Origin: Endomychus coccineus
Lineage: Eukaryota > Arthropoda > Insecta > Coleoptera > Endomychidae
Direction: 5' to 3'
DNA length: 64,000 nucleotides
NCBI GenBank assembly: GCA_958510875.1
Contig: OY294068.1
Location: 71,030,633-71,094,632 of the forward strand
Part shown: positions 1 through 11,335 of the stretch, piece by piece
Layout of the letters: each line of letters starts with the position of its first letter
Numbering within the stretch: the stretch's first letter is position 1
Position numbers and translations under genes: made by a program
The notes under the pieces: generated by a model
Told to the model about the DNA's origin: nothing
Seen by the model: only the letters and a program-made list of their open reading frames with translations
The model's database searches: none

Positions 1-299
1 TAATATCCTATGAATAAAAATTATGTTTATAATTTAATTGGATTTAAATATTTCTTTCATCTTATACATCCATAAAAATAAGCTAGTTTTCATCACGATG
101 TGTTCCAAATTAGACATGCAGCAAATGTTTTTGAGAAGAATTATGACTTTACAATTAATTGAAATAAAACTAAATTATTGTTTTGTAGTAAAGAATTTAT
201 TAAAGGATATTTAATTTTCAAGTACACTAGTGTAATCAATGCAATTTCAGAAAAGTTAAAGAAAATAGGTCACTTTTCCCGGGAATATCTTTGAACCTT

Positions 300-1435
300 A
301 AAATATATGTTATCAATAGTTGCAGATCAAGGTCTTCCTTGAATAAAATAATGAACCCTATCAAAGGGTCCTAGGACAAGAGCTTCATCATCGATAAGTG
401 CAATGTCATCAATATCATCACCTCTCAAGAGGAAAAAATTGTGCAGGATTGCACAACAAGCATTGATTATTTTGCAAGCTGTAATTGGTTTATAATGGAG
501 TGCATCTGAACCGTGATTTCAGATCTCATTTTACCATTCCATGACGTTTCTTAATTGAATAAGAGCTCTGTTGTATGCTCTCTCATTTTCTTCCAAGGCT
601 GGCCCTGTTACTGGTGTCATTAACTCATTAACCAGGGTATTAAGGGGTAGCCTGAGTCTCACAGCCACGAAGGTCGATCGCCGTTTTCCAAATTCCTTAT
701 GAGGTGTCGTTTGATCTGACTAGTTTGCCATATGCCTGAATCATGGACCGATCAAGGAAACCTATCATTTATTGCCAATATTTTCAGATTTTACATAATC
801 TGTAAAATCCTTTTCGGTTGTAATATAAAATTCCTGATGCTTCTGAATCTAGAGTTGGTGGCGCGATTATAGGGACGTGAGTGCAGTTGATTGCGCCAAT
901 AATTCCGGGAAATCTATGAGATCAGCTGAGAAACGTTAATTTTTCATATATTTTTTTCAAGATTAGACACCGGAAACTTGACCAATCGAGGCAAACCAAT
1001 AATAACTGCGTCTGATACTTCTCCCAGGCATTTACTTACTGACGCTTAACACATAGGGGCTTGAAAATCCTGTCCACAACTCTTTTGATAGCTATCTTGA
1101 GCAAAGAAATGTAGGGTACTTGATATTTTGAAGGACTTTGGGAGAGCTAGTCTTTCTCTTTCTGCTTGTTGCAAATGTGGAGCAACCTGTAATATCAATT
1201 GATGTGCTGTCACGTTTTACTCTGACATGCTTTTAAAAGCATATTCTGGTAGTAAAAAAGGAACATCTCTCAAAGTTCGGTGTGCTAGTAGCAACTCTTC
1301 TTCATCATTTTGTAATATTTGCATTAAGATTGGTAAATTTATACCAGCCATGATTACCTTGTTAGCCAAACAAGACCGTAGGAGGTGTTGTTTGAATAAA
1401 CAATATTGAAAGTATGACAATTGTCTACTTACCAA
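300..1435 (-). pseudogene. PIF/Harbinger (HARBI1-like) transposase relic
   Basis: Read on the minus strand, this stretch gives successive fragments in the order of a HARBI1-type DDE transposase. The N-terminal piece (1435-1217) contains MAGINLPILMQIL and a run of acidic residues. A central piece near 850-915 reads FPGIIGAINCTHVPIIAPP, the block that normally holds the first catalytic Asp (GAIDCTH). A late piece near 540-620 reads ALEENERAYNRALIQLRNV, and the end near 400-480 reads ACKIINACCAILHNFF, typical of the C-terminal helix. Stops and frameshifts separate the pieces, and the first catalytic Asp appears as Asn, so this copy cannot encode an active transposase. Family membership is inferred from motif order. 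Element ends and a 3-bp target duplication were not located. Confidence 0.8.
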
Positions 1436-2870
1436 TAACTAGAAGTCACCGTGATACCGATTTTCCCAATGATCTGTTTCTAAACAATATTGTAGATTTG
1501 TTATCAATATTGAGAACATTTCTATAGGCACTGGTACTACAGTAATACCGATCGGCAATTTCCTTGTTATCTATCCAATATTGTCAAGAAAACAATGGTC
1601 ACCGCAATAAAGCTGATTGTTTGGTAACTTTCTCAGAACTTAGTCGCCAGTGAGCGTATTTTTTAATTACTCCAGAAGTTGCCGTTTGCTAAAATGTATA
1701 TTTTAAGATTTTCATGAAAGTATCTTTGGTTTTGTAGCAGGTATTTCGCTTTCATTGAGATTGGCTAATACTTTCTTTTATTGAAAACTACAACCACACT
1801 GTAGGTTTGATGTGTATTTTAGTTGTGTAGAAGTTTCTCACAATCGGCACAACGAAAGCACGACCAGTGGATCAGACATATTCTCCCGGAAATCAGAAAT
1901 ATCAGATTTCGGTATTTGTAATAGACCACGACGATTAATAAATAATAAATGATTCAAAATATGAATGTCCAAATTAATTCAAACAAGAAACTTCTCCCCA
2001 TGAAATTATAATGTTAATTGGTTAGAATAAAAACGAGTATTTCCTCAAGAATAAAGTTCTATAGCGACAATACAAGTGAATTTTAGTTTAGTTGTATGAA
2101 TAATTGGTACGATAGGCATTTAGAAAACAAGTTTCGAATTTCAATTTAATAGCTTTGCAACAATACACCACATCAGTTTATGAATTTTTCATGCGTTTGG
2201 TTGAACTAGGTTCCCTATTTGTTAGTGTTGAAGTATTGTAGAATCTAAGATTCACTAGAAAATACGAAGAATCTAGTTCAACTTTGAGTTATTGAGAAGT
2301 GTAATGACTTTTTATGCATTTTTGTAGAATAGGAATTCTCAGATTATATCAGGATGTGAAACATGAAACACCTAAAAATGGTAACTTAATGTATGCATCC
2401 TTCGTCAACTTGTACATGATGTATTAATTTAGTATTAAGTTGTTGATTTCAATAAAAAAATTGAATTTATATTTCAGGAGTTTTTATTCAGTAGAAGTAC
2501 CACCAGATGAAAGGTCGTCCACTACATTTTCATATTAGTTATGTCTAGAAGAAATTCATAAACTTTCCAAAATAAATACCCATTTTCATTAAAAGATGAA
2601 ATATCTTTAAGGATTCGAAGTTTTATTTCCATAGAGTGTGAGTTTTCGCTGCGGATAGATCTTCAAAAGGCGTTCCAAAAGCTGATGCTCTTCTCATAAC
2701 CATAGGTACTTTGTATTAGCATCGTAGCAAGCCTTCCCCAGGCCCGATACCATAATATCACACTGAAGTGGTTGTTCTGAACTCCTAACGGATCGTCTCC
2801 GCGAAAAAACTTAGCTTCCGGCACCCTCTTTTGGTTAGCATAATTTTTCACTGTCGGACACTTCTGCGGG
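1436..2870. other. No recognisable gene
   Basis: AT-rich sequence with only short chance ORFs. A 62-codon minus-strand frame at 2663-2851 is open but matches no family I recognise. Nothing else is supported. Confidence 0.5.
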
Positions 2871-2872
2871 TT

Positions 2873-3421
2873 AAATGTCTAATTGTAATATACATTGACT
2901 ACCTTTATTTATAACCAACATAATTAATTAAAACTAAAAGATTATACTCCATGCCACGATATTGGAAGTTGGATTGACAACATGTGTTCCACAACTCTAT
3001 ATCTTATACTCTATAATAGATTACAATATTTTCTTATCAAAATAATTGACATGAAAAGGACTAATTACTATCAATCTTACTTTCATGATACCACAGAGAA
3101 ATTAAAATAATGGAACCTCATTATAAAGTAACTGTGGTCCATCACCTAAAGATTTCCGAATTATTTCTAGGACGAGGAACATGAATGTTGTTGTGACTCG
3201 ATGTGTGGACTGTATATGTTTTGTTTGGGTACCGTTCAGATTAATAAAAATGCAATCGGAGTTAACTGTTTCTTCACTGCGACACGACATAAAGCATAAT
3301 GTCAATAAAGATGTCAGAGCTACTCACTTCCGCTCTACCATCGAACCAGTGTTCATCGAACAATGATGAAAGAATAATCATAGAACAATATTACATATTA
3401 TAATGGCTATTGGCCCTAACA
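2873..3421 (-). repeat. Probable 3' LTR of the BEL/Pao element
   Basis: The LTR starts at 3421 on the minus strand with TGTTAGGGCC, right after the purine-rich GGCGGCCGG tract. The other end is uncertain because no full second LTR remains for comparison. Two overlapping short ORFs here (3102-3305 minus, 3181-3366 plus) are treated as chance. Confidence 0.45.
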
Positions 3422-3422
3422 T

Positions 3423-3436
3423 ACCGGCCGCCTTGA
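3423..3436 (-). promoter_or_regulatory. Polypurine tract (plus-strand primer) of the BEL/Pao element
   Basis: On the minus strand AAGGCGGCCGG lies two bases before the LTR start TGTTAGGG. Its position and purine-rich composition fit the plus-strand priming site of BEL/Pao elements. Confidence 0.6.
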
Positions 3437-3467
3437 CAAGTGTTAAGCACTTTCAAAAAAGTCTCTA

Positions 3468-4063
3468 TCATTGATTATCTGGAATTGGTAAAACACATAA
3501 CTTAGTTACCGGTCGTTTCACTATATTGCCCTTCAAATTTACACTCACTACACGTGTTACATGATCCGGTCCAGGATACAATTGCACAACTCGACCAACA
3601 TGCCAATGGAGAGGTGAGGCGTTGTCTTCCTTGACGATGACCATGGAACCAGGTTTCAACAACTCGGGGTGGTTTTGGCGCCATTTTACTCGAGATTGGA
3701 GTTCCGACACATACTCCTTATGCCACCGTTGCCAAAAATGTTGAAATAGACGTTGTAAATGTTGGTATCTGTTGAGTCGATTTTCTGGAATTTCCAAGAT
3801 GCTTTGTTCTGGTAGCGCTGATATGGATTTCCCAATGAGAAAGTGACTGGGCGTTAAAGGAACAAAATCATCAGGATTGGAAGTTAGGGGACATAAAGGT
3901 CTAGAATTAAGAACCCCCTCTATTTCAATCAAGACCGTGTTGAACTCTTCAAATGTTAATTGAATATTGCCTAATACTCTTTTGAGATGAGTCTTGACGC
4001 TTTTTACCCCTGCCTCCCAGATTGACCCAAAATTTGGAGCACGACTTGGAATAAATTTCCATA
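3468..4063 (-). pseudogene. BEL/Pao integrase C-terminal region (DUF5641)
   Basis: An open minus-strand frame ends at 3468. Its upstream part reads WKFIPSRAPNFGSIWEAGVK, a hallmark of BEL/Pao integrases just after the catalytic core, followed by a VLNSRPLCPLTS block. The C-terminal part (HWHVGRVVQLYPGPDHVTRV) is the DUF5641 domain found at the end of Pao polyproteins. It is contiguous in the element with the RT frame only across a deletion that has removed RNase H and the integrase catalytic core, so it is a fragment rather than a gene. Confidence 0.85.
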
Positions 4064-4235
4064 GGTGTGTTTTTGATGTTAGAAATTGAGTATTGGATTT
4101 GATCCGTTATTGGATTCCACACAATACCTAATGTTTTATTGCTTCATTTTCTCCGAACTCTATAATATTTGCTTCTAAGTTGTCATTTAATTGAAATTCA
4201 TTTAAAAGATCTGGTTTGTTGGTTGCCCATTTACG

Positions 4236-6557
4236 TTATTCGAAACCTCCACCTTTTAAAATCTTTAATATATCTGATTGTAATTTGATTAAGTCGGATT
4301 CTGAATTTGATCCCGTAAGCAAATCGTCAATATAAAAATCTCGTTTTATTGTCTCACTAGCCAAAGGATATTGATTTTCAAATTCAATTCCTAATTGATA
4401 TAGACACCGCACAGCGAGGAATGGGGCTGAAGTTGTACCGTACGTTACTGTATTCAGTCGATAACACTTTATATCATCATCAGCATGTGACCGCCAAAAG
4501 ATTCTCTGAAGATCTCTGTGCTCTGGCTTAATCTCTACCTGACGATACATTTTTGATATGTCCGCTGTCATCACATATTTGTAAAATCTGAATCTTAAAA
4601 TGATCGATACGAGATCAGATTGAATGGTTGGACCGCAATGCTGTACGTCGTTTAATGAGATGCCATTATCACACTTCATGCTCGCGTCAAACACGACCCT
4701 TACTTTAGATGTAGTAGAAGCATTTTTTATCACTGCGTGTTGAGGTATATAATAACTTATAAGATCTTCATTGTCTTGCGATTCATCAACCTCTGACATG
4801 TGGTTCAAAGAAAGATATTCGTCCATGAATTTGACGTATTCACTGCGCAACTCCGGTAATTTTGCAAGTCTCCTTTCTTGCGCAAAAAACCTATTTGAAG
4901 CCAATCCTCGTGAGTCACCTAAAAGTTTATAGTTAGGTTTCAACGGCATTAGTACCTCAAATCTTCCGTCATCCTTCCGTGAATAATTACTTAGGAAATG
5001 GTTTTCACTATAGTTATCAGATTTCAGAAAATCTGAACCTCCGTAATCCTCTACCTCCCAAAACTTGGAGAGTTGTCTGTCTAATTGTGAATTATTTAAG
5101 TTGCAACAGAAAAATACGCTAGATTGTACAATATTGCGTCGTAGATCGTCAATATGCCCGACGGCTAACCAACCCATTGCAGTATCTCTGAACATAGGTA
5201 AACCTATATCAGATCGAATTTCATTTTTTCGTATTATATCCCAAAATATTTGAGCGCCTAATAGAACATCAATTGAATTGCTCTCGAAAAATCTAGGATC
5301 TGCTAATTTGATCTTAGGAACCTTCAAATCATTTTTCTCATATGACATAATTGGTAAATTGTTAGTTATTTTATTCATTATTAAAAATGAAATAGTTTTA
5401 TTGTAACTGTTGTAGCATGATTTTATATTTGCATCAACATAACTGTTTGTATTAGTTGTCGAATTATTGACTCCACCTACTGTAAAATTGATTTTATTTA
5501 TTGGCAAATTTAATTTTTTAACTAAACTCTCAGTAATAATGTTATTTTGGGACCCATTGTCTATAATTGCGCGACATTTTTGTTCAATGCCCTGTGAATC
5601 TCTTATTTTGATGATAGCTGTGGACAATAAAACATGTGATGAAGATGTGATCGTAGCAGTAGTTCCTGCAGTACTAACCTCCGAAGTATATGAACTAATT
5701 TGTTCGGTTGATTCGGTATTTGATTTTTCTGTCGATGTGACCTTTGTCAAGTGAAGTAAACTGTTATGCTTCTTGTTACACACGCGACATCCGGAAGACG
5801 TACAATTTATAGTAATATGATTCGGTTTTAAACAGTTTAAACACAATGTTAAATTTCGCGCTTCTTGAATCCGCTGCGTGGGAGAGAACTTTAAAAATAT
5901 ATCACACTTGTAGATTGTGTGATTCTTTTTGCAATAATAACAGGAAATATTAGTATTAACAAATGTATTGGTAATACCCTTATTCTTTGAATCATACTTA
6001 ATTTGTTTTTCATTCAAGCTACTAGATTTATTGATTTCTAATTTTTCGAGTAGTTCGCACCTAGAGTTTAAAAATGTATTCAAATCATTCATAGTAGGGA
6101 TCTTGCCTGCAGTATCGAAAGATTCCCATTCACGTCTAGTGATAGAGTCAAATTTGTTTGCAATGATATGAATAATTAATGTGTCCCACATCTCGATGGG
6201 TTCACCTAAACTTTTTAGAGAACGTAAGTTATTTTTTATGGAATCCGATAACGATCTCAACCTTGTATGAGATTCTTTTAATAGTGCTGGATGATCAAAA
6301 ATAGCTTTCACATGATTGTGTATTATGAGCCTTTTATTTTCGAATCTTTCTTCCAGTAATTCCCAAGCTATTTCATAATTAGATGAAGTAACCTCAATCG
6401 AATGTATTGCCTGAGCCGCCTCCCCTTGTAAGCATGAACGCAGATAACAAAATTTTTGTATGTCCGATAACGTATCGTTTTGATTAATAAGAGCGCTAAA
6501 GGCATCCCTAAACTCGAGCCATTGACTGTATTGTCCGTTGAAGTTAGGCAACTTCAA
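4236..6557 (-). pseudogene. BEL/Pao gag-protease-reverse transcriptase frame
   Basis: A 773-codon open frame. Residues about 1-150 resemble the DUF1759 gag domain (start LPNFNGQYSQW). Two zinc-knuckle-like clusters follow (CYYCKKNH near 206; CLNCLKPNH then CRVCNKKH). A DUF1758-type retropepsin has IIDNGSQNN near 331, with Asn after Asp where many relatives have Ser. The reverse transcriptase begins with VRVVFDAS near 628 and has TADISKMYRQV and the catalytic YIDD near 744. A stop ends the frame just after GGFE, though the following codons still look like family sequence in the same frame. The apparent start is an artefact: the true gag continues upstream beyond the nested insertion. Most of the frame is undamaged, suggesting a fairly young copy. 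Confidence 0.9.
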
Positions 6558-6561
6558 TATT
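6550..6561. repeat. Target-site duplication, left copy (second at 9001-9012)
   Basis: aacttcaatatt occurs exactly on both sides of the PLE. It lies in the BEL gag frame, and removing one copy plus the element rejoins that frame. Confidence 0.85.
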
Positions 6562-6642
6562 AATAAGATTCTTGACCCAGTATGAATTATATATAAAAAT
6601 TCTCGGGAAATAGGTCACAATAACACTTTGTTTTAAATATTC

Positions 6643-6684
6643 GTCTTTACGTACGTTTCGGTCTCACTACCATCATCAGAAGAC
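6643..6684 (-). ncRNA. Candidate hammerhead ribozyme, PLE left arm
   Basis: On the minus strand the core CUGAUGA (6679-6673) and GAAA (6659-6656) are intact. Stem I is GUCUU (6684-6680) with AAGAC (6647-6643). Stem III is ACG/CGU closed by UA, and the cleavage triplet is GUA ending at 6648. Stem II is weaker here (GGU/ACC) than in the right arm because of one base change. Confidence 0.6.
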
Positions 6685-7096
6685 TCACTATGTCTAAAAA
6701 GGGGGTTTATTAAAACTAATTATAGCACAAGCGTCCAAATCGCACAATTTAACTTCAATCAAAAGAGCCCACGCCGTCGAAACGAACAGAACCACGAATA
6801 ATCGAAATTGTATCGTCAGAATTAATGTATACAATTTTTTTTTTTTTTTTTGGTAGTAAGAATCCGCTATTCAGTAATATTATTAAAATATATGAGTGCA
6901 CATTGATTGGTATTCTCACAACAAATGAGAAAAACGAAGTTATTTGTCAAGTATCTACTTTCGAAACCAGATGTGTAGGATTTATGACAAGGCACTTAAG
7001 AAAGGTTTCAGACCTGTACTGGGAAATAACAATTACGAATTCTTCCTAAAAACATTTTCTACACTTATAAAGACGTATGTAAGAATTTGCAAGAGA

Positions 7097-7411
7097 TTAT
7101 TTAATCAAATTAGTATAAATATGACTTAGATTTTGTGTGTCTACCCTATGATTTACAGATTTGGGGTCCCGTTTTATGTGAATCATCTCCAGGATAGATC
7201 TTTTATAATAATAGGTTTCCTTAGTTAAGATATTAACATTTTTGTAATCAAATTGATGATTATAATCAAAGCAATGCTTAGCAAGGGCGGTGGAATTTTC
7301 TAAGTTGTTATTTCTTGTGCTATATTTATGGCCGTACATTCTTTTTTGTAAATACTGTTTAGAGATTCCAGTATAGGTTCCATCACAATCTAAACAATTC
7401 AATTTATACAC
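7097..7411 (-). pseudogene. Inverted copy of the PLE GIY-YIG domain in the left arm
   Basis: A 104-codon minus-strand frame almost identical to the C-terminus of the 7800-8495 frame, with one visible difference (KETYYY here, KETNYY there). It is part of the inverted arm, not an independent gene. Confidence 0.85.
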
Positions 7412-7474
7412 TGTGTGGGTTTGTTTATCTTTGGGTATTAAAGGTTTTAGATTTGAGAAATATTCGGCACAGCA

Positions 7475-8495
7475 ATGGGATCTCCTATTTCAGCTACCAT
7501 TGCTAACCTCGTTATGGAGTGCCTAGAGGAATCTGTTATGAGTTCATTAGATTTTCGGCCTGTATTCTTTAAACGGTATGTAGACGATTGCCTTATGTGT
7601 GTTCCCAAAGATAAAATTCAATATGTAATTGATAAATTTAACAATTTTCACTGTAAACTTCAATTCACTTGTGAAATAGAATTAAACAATAACATAAATT
7701 TCCTAGATATGAACATTAGGCATGATGCTGATGGAAAAATAAAAACCTCTTGGTTTACTAAAGAAGTATGGTCTCAACGTTATCTTCACTTCAATTCCGT
7801 TGCACCAGCTTGTTATAAAAAAAGGTGTCATAAACAGCCTTACAGATCGCGCGATAAAATTGTCCCACGCAGATGACCGCCCCAAAAATTTAAAAATTGT
7901 TCGTACTACACTAGAATTGAATGGCTACCCAAAAACTTTTTTCAATCCTATCATTAAAGAAAGAATAAACAAAATTTATAATGTTTCGTCTAAGAAAAGT
8001 AACATAAAAGGTAATACAGACAACTTTATAACTCTACCTTACATTCCGGAGACCTCAGAGAAAATCAAAAAATGTTTGAAAAAGTATGATATAAATGTTG
8101 CGCATAAACCTACTAACTGTGTTGGGAAATATTTCTCAAATCTAAAACCTTTAATACCCAAAGATAAACAAACCCACACAGTGTATAAATTGAATTGTTT
8201 AGATTGTGATGGAACCTATACTGGAATCTCTAAACAGTATTTACAAAAAAGAATGTACGGCCATAAATATAGCACAAGAAATAACAACTTAGAAAATTCC
8301 ACCGCCCTTGCTAAGCATTGCTTTGATTATAACCATCAATTTGATTACAAAAATGTTAATATCTTAACTAAGGAAACCAATTATTATAAAAGATCTATCC
8401 TGGAGATGATTCACATAAAACGGGACCCCAAATCTGTAAATCATAGGGTAGACACACAAAATCTAAGTCATATTTATACTAATTTGATTAAATAA
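7475..8495 (+). pseudogene. PLE reverse transcriptase C-terminus plus GIY-YIG endonuclease, frameshifted
   Basis: The first frame (7475-7876) has MGSPIS and the catalytic block FFKRYVDDCLM, with NNNINFLDMNI of the RT thumb side. The second frame (7800-8495) continues the same protein with LTDRAIKLSHADD and ends in a GIY-YIG-type domain, GTYTGISKQYLQKRMYGHK near residue 140 of that frame, preceded by the Cys pair CLDC. The two frames meet at a run of seven A (about 7818-7824), so a one-base slip explains the break. Upstream RT motifs are missing because the left arm replaces them. The protein would be cDNA-making and nicking machinery for the element. Confidence 0.85.
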
Positions 8496-8904
8496 TCTCT
8501 TGCAAATTCTTACTTACGTCTTTATAAGTGTAGAAAATGTTTTTAGGAAGAATTCGTAATTGTTATTTCCCAGTACAGGTCTGAAACCTTTCTTAAGTGC
8601 CTTGTCATAAATCCTACACATCTGGTTTCGAAAGTAGATACTTGACAAATAACTTCGTTCTTCTCATTTGTTGTGAGAATACCAATCAATATGCACTCAT
8701 ATATTTTAATAATATTACTGAATAGCGGATTCTTACTACAAAAAAAAAAAAAAATTGTATACATTAATTCTGACGATACAATTTTGATTATTCGTGGTTC
8801 TGTTCGTTTCGACGGCGTGGGCTCTTTTGATTGAAGTTAAATTGTGCGATTTGGACGCTTGTGCTATAATTAGTTTTAATAAACCCCCTTTTTAGACATA
8901 GTGA

Positions 8905-8946
8905 GTCTTCTGATGATGGTCGTGAGACCGAAACGTACGTAAAGAC
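8905..8946 (+). ncRNA. Candidate hammerhead ribozyme, PLE right arm
   Basis: The order is stem I strand GUCUU (8905-8909), core CUGAUGA (8910-8916), one unpaired U, stem II GGUC-GUGA-GACC (8918-8929), core GAAA (8930-8933), then a short stem III ACG-UA-CGU (8933-8940) and A at 8941. The return strand AAGAC (8942-8946) pairs with GUCUU. Predicted cleavage after GUA is between 8941 and 8942. All hammerhead core positions are met except for the extra U beside stem II. Hammerheads with very short stem III are known from Penelope-like elements. Activity is not shown by sequence alone. Confidence 0.65.
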
Positions 8947-9012
8947 GAATATTTAAAACAAAGTGTTATTGTGACCTATTTCCCTAGAATTTTTATATAC
9001 AACTTCAATATT

Positions 9013-9150
9013 GGTAACTTAACGTTTTGTAACGCTGTATTACTAGGAGATGGCGACGTAGGTACTCGCTTTGTATGTATGTTACTAAAATCAATAATTG
9101 TTTTATTGAGTTTTGTCGTTAAATCGTAAAATTGTGTTTCGAAATCGTCT
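9013..9150 (-). pseudogene. BEL/Pao gag N-terminal segment beyond the nested insertion
   Basis: On the minus strand an open frame runs from about 9150 down to the target duplication at 9012. It reads through NVKLPILKLPNF across the duplicated site into the 6557-4236 frame. This continuity shows that the Penelope-like element split an existing gag frame. Confidence 0.75.
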
Positions 9151-9167
9151 AGCTATTGGCCCTAACA

Positions 9168-9520
9168 AATGTGACATCACTACTTTGTATGATGTTATTT
9201 TTCAATTTTATTTTTATTATTATTTATAATTTCTGACACATCTGCAGTATAAATGTATGCCTGTGATATGTATATTCATAACCAAAAAACATTACTATCA
9301 CAATCATACAAAAAGTACTATACTTAGATTCCATTTGAAAAACTGAAGATGGATACCAAAAGTACCACGTGCAAAGTGACTACCGTGCTCAAAAACAATA
9401 CCGTATCTATTTTCACCACTTAGTCTTTTCGAATGAAGGAAAATTAGAAGATTCCATCAAAAAATTGAAATGTCTATTTGCATTTGAACATTTGGTAGAA
9501 AGGTTAAATTTATCTCAAAG
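9168..9520. other. No recognisable feature
   Basis: AT-rich flank of the BEL element. Short frames only; nothing recognised. Confidence 0.5.
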
Positions 9521-10390
9521 CGGCAGATGACAGAAGTGACCACCTGTTCCGTCCACAGCTTTCCAGATTATGGTACACTTCATACCCTCTTCTTATCTAG
9601 AGCCCCTGTACCGTGCAATGAAACCAGAGGACCAAGACAGGGATAGGTTGACGCAATTAATGGAGATCTGGTAAAGATTTTGAAATGGGGATCTGATAAT
9701 CTAGTAGAGTTTAATACAACCAAAACTCAAGCTTGCGTCTTCTACAGGAAGGCGGATCCCACAATACCTAATATGATGAGGTCAGGTACAACTATTCCAT
9801 AACAATGCTCGGGATCACCACCAACAGTACCCTCTCATGGGACGATCATGTGAGGTCCAATGCGAAACCGCTTCACAAAAACTTGGTTTTCTATCCCGTG
9901 CCACGAGCTACTTTATATCCCAGCAGCTCCTCATAATCTACAAAGCACAGATTCGACCTGTCCTGGAGTACTGTTCACATGTTTGGAGTTCTGCTCCCAA
10001 ACATACGCTGAAGCTCTTGGATTCTATTCAGAAGAGAGCTGTTCGTTTGATTGATGATGTCCCACTTACGAGTTTATTTACCTCTAGAACATCGTAGAAA
10101 TGTGGGAGATCTCTCCCTTTTCAATAGATATTTCCATGGTCGGTGCTCATCAGAAATCTCGTGTGTTGTTCCACCACGAAAGATTCCAGATAGGCGGTCT
10201 AGATGAGCTCAAACTAGTCATCACTTCACTGTTAAACCGGAGACCTGACTTCTTTCTACCAAACTTTACCTAGTGAGGTGTTTCCCTATGCCTATAACCT
10301 TCAAATCTTCAAGAAATATACGAATGCCTATCTCCCCTCCCTACATTCCACTGCTGGCTCACACGATGTTATAGGTTTCCCGCTCGTGTA
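9521..10390 (+). pseudogene. Non-LTR retrotransposon RT C-terminus (Jockey/CR1-like)
   Basis: The plus strand reads fragments of the RT end: VDAINGDLVKILKWGSDNLVE, then in another frame KLGFLSRATSYFISQQ, IYKAQIRPVLEYCSHVWSS, LDSIQKRAVRLID, and finally a hRRnvgdLslFnRYFhGrCS-type block. This order is typical of Jockey/CR1 3' ends. The catalytic FADD position reads FPDY here. Stops and frameshifts are frequent. An inverted copy of the same family is at 13745-14860. Confidence 0.8.
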
Positions 10391-11335
10391 GTCAGAGTAG
10401 GTATATAAAAAAATATCAATGTAAAAAAAAGTTTTTAAATTTCTTTACGGAGAGAGATTTTGTACAATCTCTTCCCGGTTTTCCTCTTTTTTCCAAATTA
10501 GCTCTAACAATTCGTGTTTCTGTTGCTTCATGTCGTAGAAGCTTCTCCAAAAATTTTATTACGGTCACCAAAGAGTCTGAAGACTTTCTGATTTGGTGGT
10601 ATTATTATATATCGAAAATGATGTGGCAAGCAATGATTAGAATGTAAGTAAGTTTGTTATGAAAATATTATACATTAGATTAGATTACTTGAGATTTTGA
10701 CGAAATTATAGATAGACAGCCCTAAAATCTCGAAACACTTTCATGTGGACAATCTAAAATAAATTGTGTTGATTACTTTCATTATCTTTGAGATATCTAC
10801 TTAGTTAAACTATTATTCCAGTTATTATACGATAATTTGTAATTATATTGTTCATAATAAATAATAATATAGTGTACATGTTTATATTCGATAGAAGCGG
10901 GAAGGGATCGCAGTATTGCCTCGTGATGCAACCTACTCTAGCTACACCATTGGCAATGTTGCATTACATCTTTAAAATGAAAAGTAACATTCTTATTTGC
11001 CACAAAATCTTTCAGTTATGCCCACATCAACATTGGATTCAAAACCGGTTGATATAGCGGTAATCGTACGACGTCATGATTTGCTGTTACGAAAAGCTGA
11101 TCTATTGCAAATCGCGGTTTGAAGTACGAACCGATCAACTTTTGAAATTCCTATTACCAATGAACAGCGCATTCGGGACTATCACGATTCGGCTCCAAAT
11201 TTAAAAACTAACCTGCCAAAAGATTAACAAACTAACCTGCCGCTAGGAGCTTTATAAAATAGCGCCGAATCAACAAATAGTCCCGCTCCCAATCGCCAGC
11301 GCCTTATCGTTTCCTCGTTTCCACACTGGGTTACG
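10391..11335. other. No recognisable gene
   Basis: AT-rich sequence with short chance ORFs. A repeated phrase ctaacctgcc occurs twice near 11210-11240. Confidence 0.4.

Larger units (their letters stand above)
6562..8999 (+). mobile_element. Palindromic Penelope-like element (PLE) nested in BEL gag
   Basis: A 2.4-kb insertion with two inverted arms (about 6589-7467 and 8128-9000, nearly identical) around a unique centre (7468-8127). The plus-strand centre and right arm encode the end of a reverse transcriptase and a GIY-YIG endonuclease, the domain pair that defines Penelope-like retroelements. The left arm is an inverted copy of the 3' part, including the endonuclease. Flanks repeat aacttcaatatt at 6550-6561 and 9001-9012 (13 bp if the preceding c is counted). 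Each arm carries a hammerhead-like motif. The left arm has about 27 extra bases at its outer end. The 5' part of the reverse transcriptase is absent. Confidence 0.88.
2873..9167 (-). mobile_element. BEL/Pao LTR retrotransposon, defective and interrupted
   Basis: A minus-strand BEL/Pao element. From high to low coordinate it has a gag N-terminus (about 9150-9013), a nested Penelope-like insertion (6562-8999), a long gag-protease-RT frame (6557-4236), a large internal deletion near 4063-4085, an integrase C-terminus (about 4063-3468), a GC-rich purine tract (3423-3436) and an LTR starting TGTTAGGGCC at 3421. The same 16 bases (gctattggccctaaca on the plus strand) end at 9167, directly upstream of gag, so only the first bases of the 5' LTR seem to survive. 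RNase H, peptidase A17 and most of the integrase are missing. The low-coordinate boundary is a guess from the short string aatgt near 2874, which also follows 9167. Confidence 0.85.

Noticed and set aside
2663..2851. 62-codon minus-strand frame
   Set aside because: No family recognised and no splice or promoter context. Kept only as unassigned.
3102..3366. Overlapping 61- and 67-codon frames on both strands
   Set aside because: They lie in the probable BEL LTR and resemble no protein.
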